From Cheiracanthium punctorium (taxonomy: Eukaryota; Arthropoda; Arachnida; Araneae; Cheiracanthiidae), in contig JAWZYV010013163.1 in NCBI GenBank assembly GCA_038373885.1, forward strand, positions 372,001 to 436,000: a stretch of 64,000 bases of DNA, given 5' to 3'. Under the pieces are notes generated by a model that saw only the letters and a list, made by a program, of their open reading frames with translations, searched no databases and was not told the DNA's origin. Positions 21,357 to 32,903 of this stretch are shown here, in pieces (within the stretch, counting starts at the first letter, position 1; each line of letters starts with the position of its first letter). The position numbers were made by a program, and so were the translations under genes.

Positions 21357-21574
21357 CAATCGTAAAATGACGTCAAAGCATCGTCATCCTTTTTAGTTAC
21401 AATCCACCCCAACTAACTCCATGGCGCGGGCTGCGCGGGCTCGCGATTTTCATTTATCCAGTAATTCGCCTAATCTTGGTGTTCTAAAGTTTTTTTTGTG
21501 AAAGATGTTTGCAAGAAATGATTGTAAGATGATTTTGTAATGGTTGTAACGAATAAAATGATGTTTACAGCTAT
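21352..21574 (+). repeat. 3' LTR (223 bp)
   Basis: It matches the 5' LTR at 221 of 223 bases and is followed by AATAC. The polyadenylation-like AATAAA is conserved. Confidence 0.95.
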
Positions 21575-21579
21575 AATAC

Positions 21580-21899
21580 TGAATTAAAATATTTAAAAAC
21601 CGCACTTGTGTTTCTTAAGCAAAGAAACGCATTTCATTTTGCTTAAAAATAAATATAAAATTTATGCACTTACTGTAAAATAAGTAGGATGCACTAAAGC
21701 ACTATTATTTTCGTGTACTTTTAATAGTAGAGATTTAATCAAATTTGTTATTTTGTTCATCTTCATAGTATTTCGGCCGTTTATGGGTACTTTGTTCGTA
21801 ATGTCTATTGAAGTATCTCATTTGAATGGGTGGAGATTTACAAAGTATGACATTTTTTATTAGGCATATCACTAAAAATACGGTAAAAAACTCATATTT
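21580..21899. other. AT-rich DNA without recognisable features
   Basis: Flank of the LTR element. No gene was seen. Confidence 0.5.
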
Positions 21900-22210
21900 T
21901 CATATTTTAAAAAAGGTAATAAAGTGCTACATTCTAAAAGCGTATCATAATCCATATATCAGCCCATTTGTAGTGGTTTGTTTTATTATGTTAAAAAATG
22001 CATCATAAACCATGAGAGGCCCGTATTTGTCCTTTTTGCTTCTTTTGTGGGAAAGTGCATCGTTATCCATGCGTTAATGTTATTTTTTTCCTCCATTCAT
22101 AATGCTGTGAAAGGTCTCATAATCTATACTTGGTCCCTATTTGTCTTCCTTGCTCCATTATGATAGGAAGTGTATCATTATCTGTTTGCTCGCTCTGTGT
22201 CTTTTTCTAA
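21900..22210. repeat. Degenerate tandem repeat, ~60-bp unit, ~5 units
   Basis: Units carry a 'gaaagtgcatcataatccat'-like core at about 21920, 21988, 22047, 22106 and 22160, followed by 'cctatttgtcttccttgct'-like DNA. Related units occur at 32690-32825. Open frames across it are not genes. Confidence 0.6.
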
Positions 22211-23199
22211 GAAGTAATTACAGAATTCAAAAAATAATTTTTAAGCATTGTCTACACATTTACCAAGTTTGGAATCATTAGCACTTAGTGCTAAAAAAGT
22301 GTATGAAAAAAAAATGTGGCTTTTGAAAAAAAATCGATTTAGTTATTTAATATAATTTTTTCTACATGCCTTGATTAGAAAATACAAAAAATGAAGAGCC
22401 AGATAATTTTCTACCCTTGTGTACTCATGAAAAAAGTGCACACTAGTCCTTTAAACTTTAAAAGTAAAACAAAATCTGCACATTCACATTCAGCGAGCGT
22501 TGCGACTCCATTTAAACTTTCTCGAACTTTCGACTTCTGTCTCGAATTTATGCTCTCTATTCTTAAAGACGAGATTACAATAAAATTTACAACTTCGAAT
22601 AATCGAGGAGAACCGAAGCACTTCTGAAAATAAGTATTTCAAAAGAAAAAGAAAAAATCATATGATTCGTGGATTGAATGGTGATAAAGGGTAAATCAGA
22701 GAGGGCCCCCGTGGTTAAAAAATCCTCTCCAAAAGTCATTCCGAGAAAACCGCTTTATTCCTTTTTCGTATCTCTCGAGGGATTATGGAATGAAATATAT
22801 TACAGGGGTGATTTGCGAATGATAAAATGAAATATTATTTTGCAGACTTTTAATTTTTCTTTTAGTTCTAATAATTTTTTTTGAAATGTGCGTGAAAAAA
22901 ATATCTTCTACAGCATTTTTTAGTTGAATGTGAAAACTCGTCCTTTAATTTAAACATAGAAAAAGACATATAAACCATGCCAGACAAGTAGATTATAAGA
23001 CACTTACCAACAGAGAAGTCTGTCTTGTACCAAATTTGTCTCCAAACTTGGCAAGATTTCGGGATAACCTCAAAACAGCAGTATATCTGTAATAATAAAA
23101 TTTTGCGAGACCCCGTAAAATAACTTTAAACGTTATTTACATCCTTGAAGTGAAGATCAAGCAGATATAATCGTTCATGTACTTATCGAATGCTGCTTG
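22211..23199. other. AT-rich DNA without recognisable features
   Basis: A segment near 22970-23090 ('accatgccagacaagtagat') resembles one near 41630, so a low-copy dispersed repeat is likely. No gene was seen. Confidence 0.4.
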
Positions 23200-23795
23200 A
23201 AATCAATTAATGTTGGTTAATTGCTATAGAACATAACGTATTGGAATTTTTTAAATGCTCCTGCAGAAAAACTTTAAGTGATACAGACACTACGCTCAGC
23301 GGAGAGAGTTACTTTTTAAACTTTAATAAATTACATGCATTTTGATTTGTTTGAACTAGACGAATGCCCTAAAATAAGCTTAAAAGAATGACTACCCACA
23401 CTGCGTAGTGTATTGTAATTCTTTCAGGTGCTTCCGTAAAGAAACTTTAAAGCGTGCGTACACTATTTCCTATTGAATGCTTAATGTTGTAATCCTTATT
23501 AACATATATCACTTTTGTTTTGTATGAAATAGCCGAATGTCTCTAAAATGCTCTTTAAGGCAATGATTGACTGCAAAGCGTAAATATTGGAGTTCTTTTA
23601 TGTGCTCCTGTAAAATAACTACAGATTCTACATACATAATTTTGAATAGAATACATTATACAGCACATAGGAATAGCAAATATAAATTTCGTAGAACTTC
23701 GATGCACATTTACTGCAGTTAGAACACGCATGTATGGACGAATAGACAGAGAAACCGGAATCATAAACACTTTTCAACCTTGTTGGGAAAATTTT
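23200..23795 (+). repeat. Dispersed repeat family C, copy 1 with internal repeats
   Basis: Internal ~170-bp degenerate repetition of 'tgctcctgNagaaaaacttta' (about 23259, 23426, 23601). The right end holds 'gatgcacatttactgcagtt', 'acgcatgtatggacgaatag' and 'cacttttcaaccttgttggg'. The same end recurs at 52610-52720 (plus) and 26740-26840 (minus). It is non-coding. Confidence 0.55.
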
Positions 23796-23799
23796 TAAA

Positions 23800-25211
23800 A
23801 TATGGTACCAATCTTTTAATGTTTTTATTAGTAAAAGAAATTAAATAGAAAAAGAACAATAAATAGTAACGATAATAGTTAAATATAAATAGGTTCAAAT
23901 AGCTTAAATTCACAGTCGATATTTCTAAAACTGGCAGATATTTTAATTATTTGAACCATTATGGAATATAAATGAAAATTCAATGCCATTCTAATGCATA
24001 GAACAACGAATAATGTATTTTTTCGGTTCATAAACTACCTGGGTACTATAGAAACTTCAACTATGAAAGCAACATGCACCATTAGCATTGAAATACGATG
24101 CAACTTAACAATGGATTGAAAATCGTAAAACATGTGGGCGGTATGAATAAAATATACGATAAAGGGAGAAGCAAGTGTTGATTTTAAGGTTCGCTTTGTT
24201 CATTTTTTATGTGCCTATCGTCTCTTTACTTTTCTGTGTATAAATTGACTACCATTGAACCAATATGAAATAATTAGGACTTTGTGAAGTAGTACCCATA
24301 AAAGGTACCTTTGAATCTGTACGCGAATTTGGGGTGAAAATTATAATTTGATAAGCACCTTTTATGTATGTTATTTTACGAATTTCAATTTTTTCATCTG
24401 TTAAATAACAGTTTCTTTTGATTCTATTGCCCTTGAGTCAATATTTTAAATATCGAATGGTCTAATGTTTTACTTCGAAAGTAGCGTGAATATAAAACAT
24501 TTTTAAAGACGTGGTTATGCAACGCAATATATAGCAAGTTTATGTCCACTCTTTAAAGTTTATATAAACCCTTTAAATGCCGCACAATGTGATCCATGAG
24601 TAAAAGATATAATTAATTCATCAAAATTACATTAGAATACACCCATAATGACTATAAAATAAAACAATTGCCATTAAAAGATTTCCTTCACTGATTTCTT
24701 GTATGTTCCATTTTTGGAACATTGGCATGTAACGCTATCTTTCCTTTTCTGCATTTGCTTCATGTAAACAACAAAACGCTGTATGATAACTCTAAAATTT
24801 TATGCAGTAACAAAGTTTTACTTGATAATTAGGTGCGAATTGACTAGATTTTAAGCAAAACTCAATAAAAAAATTGCAGTTTTAAAATTAGTATAATATT
24901 TTATAAGAAATGCAATGTATAAATGTATAAAAGAACAATAAAAGCAATTTTACGCTTGCATACTCGTGACTAATAATACAGATAATATAAATAAATGCAG
25001 TTTTAAAAATGTCAGCTACCTGATCAAGAAATAATAAAATATTTTATTCTTTAGAGGGTGCTTAGAATTTCAACCAGCAGTACTAAAAATTTAAAACAAA
25101 AAATTTTAAAACAAAAATTTTAAATTAAAAAATTTAAAATTATATATATATATTTTTTAATTTTTTAAGTTTAGTTTATTTTATAAAATCAAAATAAATT
25201 TTATTAAATAA
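23800..25211. other. AT-rich DNA without recognisable features
   Basis: A short TA run lies near 25140. No gene or element ends were seen. Confidence 0.5.
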
Positions 25212-26596
25212 CTAGCTGCGTGCCCGTTCTTTCCACGCTAGGAAACGAAACATTTCCTCACATGTGTAATTCGAATTAATTCCAGTGATGTGGAATCTAG
25301 AAAAAGCAAAATTATTTCACTCTTGACTTAAAATTTGCGTCATTATGAAATAACCTCAGATCATTGCAATATAATGACACAAAAAAAAGCTATGTCAGCG
25401 TCATTCGGTATCAAAAAAGTGAAAATGGACCGTTTGCAGTGAACTTCTCACTTTCAAAATGTCTTATTTCCGCAGACATGCTATCTTTTAGGTTCACGTT
25501 TTAGCGTTAAATACCTCAGACACTACATGAAATGGACATTTTTTTAAATTTTAATAATACGTCACCCTCTCTTGCAACCCTTTACAAAAAGAAAAGAGAT
25601 AAGAGATAAGACTGCGCTATTTATAAAGGCTTTAAAATTGTTTTTCTAGATTATGCAGTGTAATTTTTCTTCTCACAAATAAATCCAGTATTTATAAAAG
25701 GAAATCCAGCCAAGCAAAGAAATCGTCTGCTTGGACATAAGAATAACTATGTACACAAAGCGAAATCTTTGAAATGAGAAACTTTTTTCACGTTTTCAGA
25801 AGAGCGATCGTTGTAATTGCTTCACAACGGGCTTTGACTTTTAGTTGTACAATAACAGTAGTATTTGGCGCATTAAGGCAATAAACAACAGATGTTTTAA
25901 TTCGAATTTCGCAAAAAAATCGCTTCGAGATATGGCGCGGGACCCGTTTTTATTTATTTTTTTCAACTGGCAATTTTAATCATTGTTACTGTATCCAGGA
26001 CAACCAAACCGCAAGATACCAAATCGAAATTTGTAAGCAGCTGCTACTGAAATGAAAATCCTTCTTTACTTAAAAATTCGTAAAAATTCTCCTAATTTAT
26101 ATTTTTCCTCCATTCTTCTTTTAAAAGTGGGCGAATTGTGTGCTCCGTCTTTTGCCGAAATATAAAAAAGTTATGACAGATAGAATTCAAGATGCAGCAG
26201 TTTTAAAAATATTTTACGAAAGTCAGCGTTAAACTTAATTTTGAAAAATTCCCAAAAATCTGCAAATTATGTTACACAGTCCGAACAAACAGTTTTTAAA
26301 AGAAAATTTTCTACTCTATACGATGATGTAAGTATCGTTTTCTTGCGAGTGCAATTACCGGCGTTATTATGTGTTACGCAAGAAAAATCGCTAAAAATCG
26401 AACAAAACATAAAATAAAACATTTTCGAATTCGAATTTCGAAAAACTCGCTTCGAAGTGTGTCGAGTGTGTCCAAGACCCGTCTTGGAGAATTTCCGTAC
26501 AAAATTTGGTAGGTCTGCGATCACCCGTTTCGGATCTACGCGAGAAACAGACAGACAAACTAACGGACAGTTTACACATTGCTTTATTTATATAGA
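25212..26596 (-). mobile_element. Helitron-like non-autonomous element, copy 1
   Basis: Read on the minus strand it starts TCTATATAAATAAAGC and ends GAACGGGCACGCAGCTAG. A short stem (CGTG...CACG) lies just before the terminal CTAG, and the element sits between A and T. TC start, CTRR end, 3' hairpin and A/T insertion without target duplication are the Helitron signature. The sequence matches 42473-44878 in the opposite orientation over both ends ('ttgaattctatctgtcataa', 'aattacacatgt', the CTAG terminus). No Rep/helicase coding is visible. Short open frames near its right end are chance. Confidence 0.6.
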
Positions 26597-26739
26597 TTGT
26601 TAGACAGATTTTAGACAGATTGTATTTTTGCATTTCAATTAGACTCAGTATTTCGGTTTACAATATATATTTTAAATTAGCAAGATTTTCGAAGGTACAT
26701 TTTAGATTGAGTATTTATTCATTTTTAACATTATCCTAC

Positions 26740-26845
26740 AAGTTTGAAAAGTTCTTATGATTTATGTTTGTCTGTCTATCCGTCCGTGCTCTAACTGTCG
26801 TAAATATGCATCGAATGCTGCGAAATTTATGTACGTTATTCCTAT
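26740..26845 (-). repeat. Dispersed repeat family C, inverted end fragment
   Basis: On the minus strand it reads 'atgcatatttacgacagtta', 'gcacggacggatagacagac', then 'aagaacttttcaaacttgta', the end also found at 23700-23790 and 52610-52720. Confidence 0.55.
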
Positions 26846-27057
26846 GAACTATTCCATGCACCCTATATATATACGTTGTATATAACAGTTTATTCTTCAG
26901 TTAAATGATAGAAATACATTTAATTCTTTAACAGGGTCTCACAAAATTACATTAAAAGTCATATAGAGCTATTATCTCTAAAATCTCGCAACATTTAAGT
27001 GCAATACATATTGCTCTAAAGTATCGTTGTGTTGAACGTGCTTTATATGTATATGTA

Positions 27058-28561
27058 CACTGCTGGACAAAACTTTGGCGACCACCTGATTTAAAAATTT
27101 ACAAACCATGTACGGATGTGATCCTCACCCTGTCTTGAAAGGACAATAAGGAGCAAATATGAATGTCAGAAACTGTTTAATATCTCAAAATTAAAGCACT
27201 GTACAGAATGTGCATGAAAACGGGTACTCAAAACTTTGGCTACCACTGGTAATCACACATGTGTAACTAATAAACGATAACAAAATGGTGAGACAGTTAT
27301 TGAATTTGTGACCCTTTAGCATTAAAAACCTTTTGTAAACGCACAGGAACTGATTTCTATAGATTCATTATGATTTTCTTATTGAACCTCTTTGCACATC
27401 TTTCCAGAGTACGAATCAATTATTTTCAGTTATCGTATTGCTTATCCCTATACATAATCTCATCCATCAGGTGCCACACATTCTCGATGGTGTTCAGATC
27501 AAGGCTGCGCGGAGACCAATCTAAGACAGCAATGTTACTGGACTTCAGGTACTCCAGCACTTTTTCGCCTTGTGGATACTCGCATTGTCTTGCTGACAAA
27601 TCCTTTTTTCTGGACAAATTATCCGAGACACCATTGGGAAATGTGGCTCGTAGGTCAGCAAGATATTTTAGGATGTTATACTTGCCTTTAAGAACATTTA
27701 TCACGAGATTACCAAAGCTGGAAGTGGCACCAAGAATCACGACACCGCCACCACCCATTGACCCTTCAGTGGATGTGGTACGATGACGCTATCACCTTTA
27801 TGTTCGACGTATCAACTAGCGTTGCGGTGTCGATCCAGGCAAAAGCGTTACTCATGCGTGAAAACCACTTGTTTGATGTCCGTTGAGTCGACAATGAGTT
27901 TCCGTTCGACACTCTTCCCTGTGTCTCGGCGTGAAGGAAAATTGTTTCTTGATTCTTTCTTAGCTTAAGTCTTGTTTAGCCATGTTCGAAAATAGTTTGG
28001 TATGAGGCTGTAACACTGGGTTTATTCTTTATGATACGGCTGGTGACCTGTTCATCTTGCCCTATTAACTGAAGTGTCATCCTCCTAATTCTCCTTTTGT
28101 CACAGACGGACAAAATTTGAGGACGTCCAGTTCTCTTCCATGTTTTCCGATTTCTATTCTTGAGCACTCTGATGACTGTATCGTTTGGAAAAACTTAGTT
28201 GGACGGCTTTTTTCCTGATATTTTTCAACTGCTCATATAATCTGATGATTTAGGCACGTTCATCTTCAGTGATCATACTTAATGTCTTTATTGCACGCTT
28301 TTGGAGACACTAAGCAAGCTATACAACTGGGTAACGGAGTACTTATATTTATTTGAAATATTTCCAAAAGTCTTCCTGGTGGACAAAGTTTTGACCACCT
28401 CATTTTCGCGTTTCTCATTATAATTTTTATTGTTTTTCCGTAGTAACTTGACACTTATACGTAATTATTATTGACTTATCGTTTCACTTTACATAGCATA
28501 GCTTTTTATTAATAATACGTGATGAAATTCAGGTGGTTCTCCGAATTATTGTCCAGAAGTG
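27058..28561 (-). mobile_element. Tc1-like DNA transposon, 1504 bp, inactive
   Basis: Ends CACTGCTGGACAAAACTTTG (left) and CACTTCTGGACAATAATTCG (right, minus strand), with TA at 27056-27057 and 28562-28563. Inner copies of the end motif exist at 27229-27247 and 28381-28400. Size, TA target and DD34E-type transposase remnants place it in Tc1 of the Tc1/mariner superfamily. Confidence 0.9.
27423..28170 (-). pseudogene. Tc1-like transposase, frameshifted and catalytically dead
   Basis: The N-terminal paired-type helix-turn-helix region survives at 27976-28170: a WKRTGRP linker (GRPR-like), then DKRRIRR and a second helix. The first catalytic block reads VVFTHE followed by a stop, so the first Asp is His. 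The second is intact as QQDNASIHK (about 27590). After a frameshift the third block reads LDWSPRSLDLNTIENVW (about 27510) with its Glu, about 34 residues beyond the second Asp: DD34E. At least two frameshifts and two stops separate the blocks. A functional family member would bind the inverted repeats and cut and paste the element in the nucleus. Confidence 0.85.
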
Positions 28562-28829
28562 TATGTATACTTAATCTATAAAGTCACTTGTAAAGCTGTC
28601 TTTCTTCCGTACTTTCTAATTTTGATAGAAAATACACCAATCAAAGCAAATAGATTCACTTTATTGGCATATTTTTTTCACTCTAATATTTTGTAAAATT
28701 TTAGATATTGGCATATGGAAGATCTCGACGAGTAAAAGGAGGCAGTTTTTGCAAAAGATTTAACATCGCGCGTGTATTTTATTTAAAAATGAAATAGAAA
28801 TGAAATTTTTTTGTCTACTGTATATACAC

Positions 28830-31425
28830 TAGGGTGTATCACGAATTTTTTTTTGGAAAATCAAACTTTCAAGTTGATAAAAAGTTGTTACTGTCATCAC
28901 ATACCTACCAAAAAAATTTTTTTTGAAATCGAAAAATATTTAGGTCTCCCGGAATGACCCTGAAGTTCTCAGTTTTTTAGTCAAAACGATATTTTTAAAC
29001 ATTTTTTATAAAGTATGTATAAATCAAAATTAAATATTCAACAGCAAAAATGGGCAATTTCAGATAGAATCTATCAATAAAAAAATGTATTGAGACTGAA
29101 ATTGAACATTTAGATCTCCCGGAATCGTAATGAAAATTTCCAATTTTTTGTCAACTAGCCGTATTTAAGAAATGTTGAAGAATCTTTGAAATTTTCATCA
29201 ATCATTGTATTTATAATACAGACACTGCAGTACAGCGTTAAGAAATAGCAAGAACATTTTTGCAGGCGATATGGGGCTCAGATTTCAAGGTAATAAAACT
29301 GTAGCTCCCCCATGACTTTGGAGATAAGGGAAGTGCAAGACCATCACATGATTACTTCTCTCTCCTTCGTCCATCCTTCCTTTCTTTTTCAGTTTGTTTT
29401 TAGCGTTTTTTATATACGAAACGTCTATTTAGTGAGCATTTATGTTTTTGATTTGTGATTGAGTTCAATTTGGTTTTGTAGTTTTACCATCATGAGTAGA
29501 AAAACTCATTCTTCATCAACAAGGAAAACTACTGACGATCCAATTGTCGGCCAACCTCTAGATATAAGTGATAGCAATGTTTTACCTACTAAAATTGATG
29601 TACTATGCTACTTTGAATGGGTAAGAAATGAGTTGAAGTCTGAAGGATGTCATGAACCAAAGAAAAAGATAGTTGCAATGCGAGTAAGCTAAAAGAAATA
29701 TGGAAGAAGATTCCTATTCCTGTTTCATCTGCAAGCAACATTGTTTTTATGATTTTAAAATTACACGAGAGATCTGAAAAGATGAAAAAGTCATCCGGAT
29801 GTAACGCAAAACATGCCAAGAGCTTTGAAACGTCCGTTGAAAAGTTCAAAATCTGGGTAAATAACCTTTTTGATATTTGTTCATGCAAATGTATAAATTC
29901 AGAGAAATGTTTGTGTCCAGCGCAAAAGAAAGTTCCACAACTGGAACACAAGTTCTTGAATGACCAACGAAACCTGACGCTTACGGTTATAGGAGGAATT
30001 GACACAGTAGAGAGTAAAAAAATCGAGAAACGTGCTAAAGGAAAAGTCCATACAATTTGAGTTAAACTGAAGTCTCCAATCAACAAATATCCCTACTTTA
30101 CGACATGAAGGCATTGTTAGTGACACTAACAGCGATTGCATTCAACAGGATTCAAGTGATGAAAGTGTTTTAGCTATAAAAAATAAAACACCAGAAAATA
30201 AAAAGGAAAATTCTAGCGTTTCAGTAAACCAAGTCCTTCCAATAGATCTGCCACCATTTTCCAGAGCATGTGATCACAGAGCAATTTCCAATAGAGCGGG
30301 ACCGCAACTAGCAAGTGCTCTTTTACAGGATTTAAAAGTTGTGACACCAGAAAATCAGACGGCGGTAATTGACAAATCGAAAGTTTTTCGTGAAAGAGTA
30401 AAGTGCCGTGAAAGTATTGCAACTGGCACCTCAGAAATAATTTCTCTCTATTTTGATGGTCGGAAAGATGAAACTATAGTCAAAGAAAATGCACGTGGTA
30501 AATCTGTCCGGAAAACTGTACAAGAAGAACACATATCATTGGTTGAGGAACTAGGTTCAATATATCTTGGTCATGTAACTGCAGACAGTGGTTCTGGGAA
30601 AGACATTGTATCATCAATAATGAAACACATGGAATGTAACTGCATTGATGTGACAACTATCAAAGCTCTTAGATGCGATGGTACGCCCACTGACACTGAA
30701 GTTTCTAATGGATCAGGTTGCAGGTTGGAAAAGCTACTTGCATTTGTGATGCGCTGCCTACAATTATCAAAATAAATAGACAGTGAAATCAAGATTCATT
30801 TTGAATAACTTTACATATTCAATGTTTTTTATTTGTAACCTTTAAGTGTGTGTTTATATCTTTTGTAAACTTTTTCATCTAAAGATCACACTTTCTGATT
30901 TTTAATTTTAATATATTGTCGTTCCTCCAAATTTTTTTTCTAATGTGTAATTATTTCTAATGTCACCCCTCCCCCCCCCAGAATAAAAAAGAAACTGAGA
31001 AACTAATAAACTAATGAAAAATTAATATACATTTTATTTGCACTGTTGCTAGAAGTTTACCAATGTAAAATATCGTCTGGAAATTTTTTAATATTTGATA
31101 AAATAGCAAGGTTTTTAAAATTAGATTCTGGCAGACTAATATAGTTAATGGTACAAATAAATTTTTTAAAAGTCTGTTATCTTTCTAAACTTCAAGTTTT
31201 TGTACTTAAAAAATATAAATATACTTTGTATTCATGTATATATATATATATTTTAAAATACACATTTTAGGTAAAAAAAGTTAAATTTCAAGTTAATTCC
31301 AGGATACCTAAATATTTTTCGATTTCAAAAAAAAATTTTTTTTGGTTGATATGTGATGACAGAGACAACTTTTTATCAACTTGAAAGTTTGATTTTCCAA
31401 AAAAAATGTTTCGTGATACACCCTA
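28830..31425 (+). mobile_element. DNA transposon with long TIRs and 8-bp TSD, superfamily open
   Basis: Terminal inverted repeats of about 135 bp (28830-28965; 31290-31425), estimated ~90% identical by eye. Each starts TAGGGTGTATCACGAA and includes 'aaactttcaagttgataaaa' and 'gaaatcgaaaaatatttagg'. The flanking 8-bp duplication ATATACAC (28822-28829; 31426-31433) is perfect and fits the hAT pattern nTnnnnAn. Inverted repeats this long are unusual for hAT and more like Mutator or P-type elements. A subterminal 'tttaggtctcccggaat' block is repeated ~170 bp inside the left end (28940; 29110). The interior carries a broken transposase-like gene missing its C-terminus. Confidence 0.85.
29491..30775 (+). 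pseudogene. Transposase-like gene of the 28830-31425 element, broken
   Basis: Three consecutive pieces. Piece 1 (29491-29692): Ser/Thr-rich start, then a VLCYFEWVRNEL helix. Piece 2 (about 29690-30060, other frame): KLKEIWKKIPIPV, then a Cys-rich segment LFDICSCKC..CLCPAQKKVP and FLNDQRNLTL. Piece 3 (about 30180-30775, after a shift): LPPFSRACDHRAISNRAGPQ, then SLYFDGRKDETIV, EEHISLVEELGS, YLGHVTADSGSGKD and LRCDGTPTDT. Asp residues in YFDGRKD and CDGT are candidates for an RNase H-fold DDE active site, and the Cys-rich segment for zinc binding. The frame ends shortly after RLEKLL, so the C-terminal catalytic part seems deleted. I recognise the motif style from arthropod transposon proteins but cannot name the family. 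Confidence 0.7.
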
Positions 31426-31433
31426 ATATACAC

Positions 31434-32690
31434 ACATTATATTCCATATGTAAATTTAAAAAAATTAATTTGATTCATACATTAATTTTTAAGAACTAAT
31501 TAACTTCTTACATATCTCTACGGCCGTTTTTGAACAGTATGTCAGATTGGTACACTTTTCTAAAAAGCTATTATCACCTTAAAATTTAATATGGTATCAG
31601 AAAACATACTATAAAAAAACAAGAAGTCATTATCATTTTGGCTAAAAGTAAATAAAATAAAATATAAAAAAACATGCTACTAAAACCTTAAAAAATCCTA
31701 TGAATTAAACAAAACAGTAATTATTTTCAAAAATGTTCACTCAGATCTCTAATGTTAGTATTTTTAAAGAAACAAGTCAGTTAAGCAATTTTGGTGAATT
31801 TCAACTGTTTACCTAAAACAGATTTTTATAAAAGCGTACCAAAGCATAAGAAACACATTTTGAGAAAAAGGCAAAAAACTAAATCTTTATTGTAGCAAAA
31901 ACACTTATCTTTACATTTTTAAAAAAGTATATTTTGAGTGTTTATATATTCTAAACCGACACAAATTATATATGTATGGGATCGTCGCAGTCTGCTGCAT
32001 TTTTTAGGCTTATAATTGAAATTTCGAAAATTTAAGCCACATTAGGTTACGTATCCTTAAAATATCACGGTGCATCTCGCTTAATGTACATCTTTATACG
32101 ATATTTCAAATTAAATCCGAACATACAAAATACGAAAACGGCTTTTAAAAAACACTGAAAAACAGTTTTTCTGCAACGTCATTCATGGAAAAAAATATAT
32201 TTTTTAAAGAGCTTACAAAGCGATAGTTTATGTTTTTAAAATGTATCTAGTCCTCTTTTTTATATTTCTGAAAAAAGAACCGAAAGCGTAAAAAATAAAA
32301 TAAATAAATGAATAGCATGTTTGTAAACCGATGCTTACTTTCTACTTGAAGCAACTGCTTAAAACGATCTAAATAGTCATTTATACTGTAAATCGTCTTT
32401 TTTTTTGTTCACATAACACTCTTCAATACGAAGATATTTACAAGGATAAATATATGGAATTAAAAAATATATGTATGTGTTCCAAATCCTTCTATTGTTT
32501 CTCGTTTGTATGTGAGGTTTCAAATTGGAAGTCACGTTGAAATTGTTAAAGTGAGAAATAATTATAATAATGATGATGTGCTAATAATAAAAGAAAATCT
32601 GAAATACTTTCATATTTTAAATTTGTACTGAATTGCTATAGACTATCAGTGTAACATAAAAATTGCGTCGCCCCCATTTGTGTTCTATAT
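31434..32690. other. AT-rich DNA without recognisable features
   Basis: No gene or element ends were seen. Confidence 0.5.
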
Positions 32691-32825
32691 TGCATTATGT
32701 TAAAAAAATGTACCATAATCCATGCCTTATTTGTCGTCTTCGTTCTATTACGTTGGAAAGTGTATTCCAATATATGTCTCGACTCTATTTGTCTTCCATG
32801 TTGTACTGCATCGGAAAGCGTTTTC
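32691..32825. repeat. Two units of the ~60-bp 'gtgcatcataatccat' repeat
   Basis: 'atgttaaaaaaatgtaccat' followed by 'tggaaagtgtattcc' and 'ctatttgtcttccatgttg' mirror the array at 21900-22210. Confidence 0.5.
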
Positions 32826-32841
32826 TTCTTTTTTAAATTGA

Positions 32842-32903
32842 CTAGGGGCCAAGGCCCCCAGACTCGCTACGCTCGCTTTTCGTATGAGGGATTCGGCCCC
32901 TAA
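32842..32903. repeat. GC-rich imperfect inverted repeat
   Basis: GACTAGGGGCC at the left and GGCCCCTAATC at the right enclose 'gctacgctcgc'. It is a discrete GC-rich island of ~60 bp in AT-rich DNA. The nature is unknown; it may be an end fragment of a foldback element. Confidence 0.4.

Larger units (their letters stand above)
16709..21574 (+). mobile_element. Ty3/gypsy LTR retrotransposon, 4866 bp, complete but broken
   Basis: The order is 5' LTR, PBS, gag, protease, RT, RNase H, integrase, PPT, 3' LTR. RNase H before integrase places it in Ty3/gypsy (Metaviridae). It is flanked by AATAC at 16704-16708 and 21575-21579. The LTRs are both 223 bp and differ at two positions (A/T at 16854 versus 21497; T/G at 16885 versus 21528), so the insertion is recent. 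Gag and pol share one frame of about 1,446 codons from 17019 to 21356, interrupted by TGA at 17922 and TAG at 20763. No env-like ORF follows integrase. This copy cannot make an intact Gag-Pol without read-through. Confidence 0.95.

Noticed and set aside
26267..26633. Two minus-strand open frames in different frames
   Set aside because: They fall in the non-coding 5' part of a Helitron-like element and are not conserved in its other copies.
27370..27968. 138- and 61-codon plus-strand open frames
   Set aside because: They lie antisense to the Tc1-like transposase remnant.
29589..30422. Minus-strand open frames of 69-165 codons
   Set aside because: They are antisense to the transposase remnant of the 28830-31425 element, whose plus strand carries the recognisable motifs.
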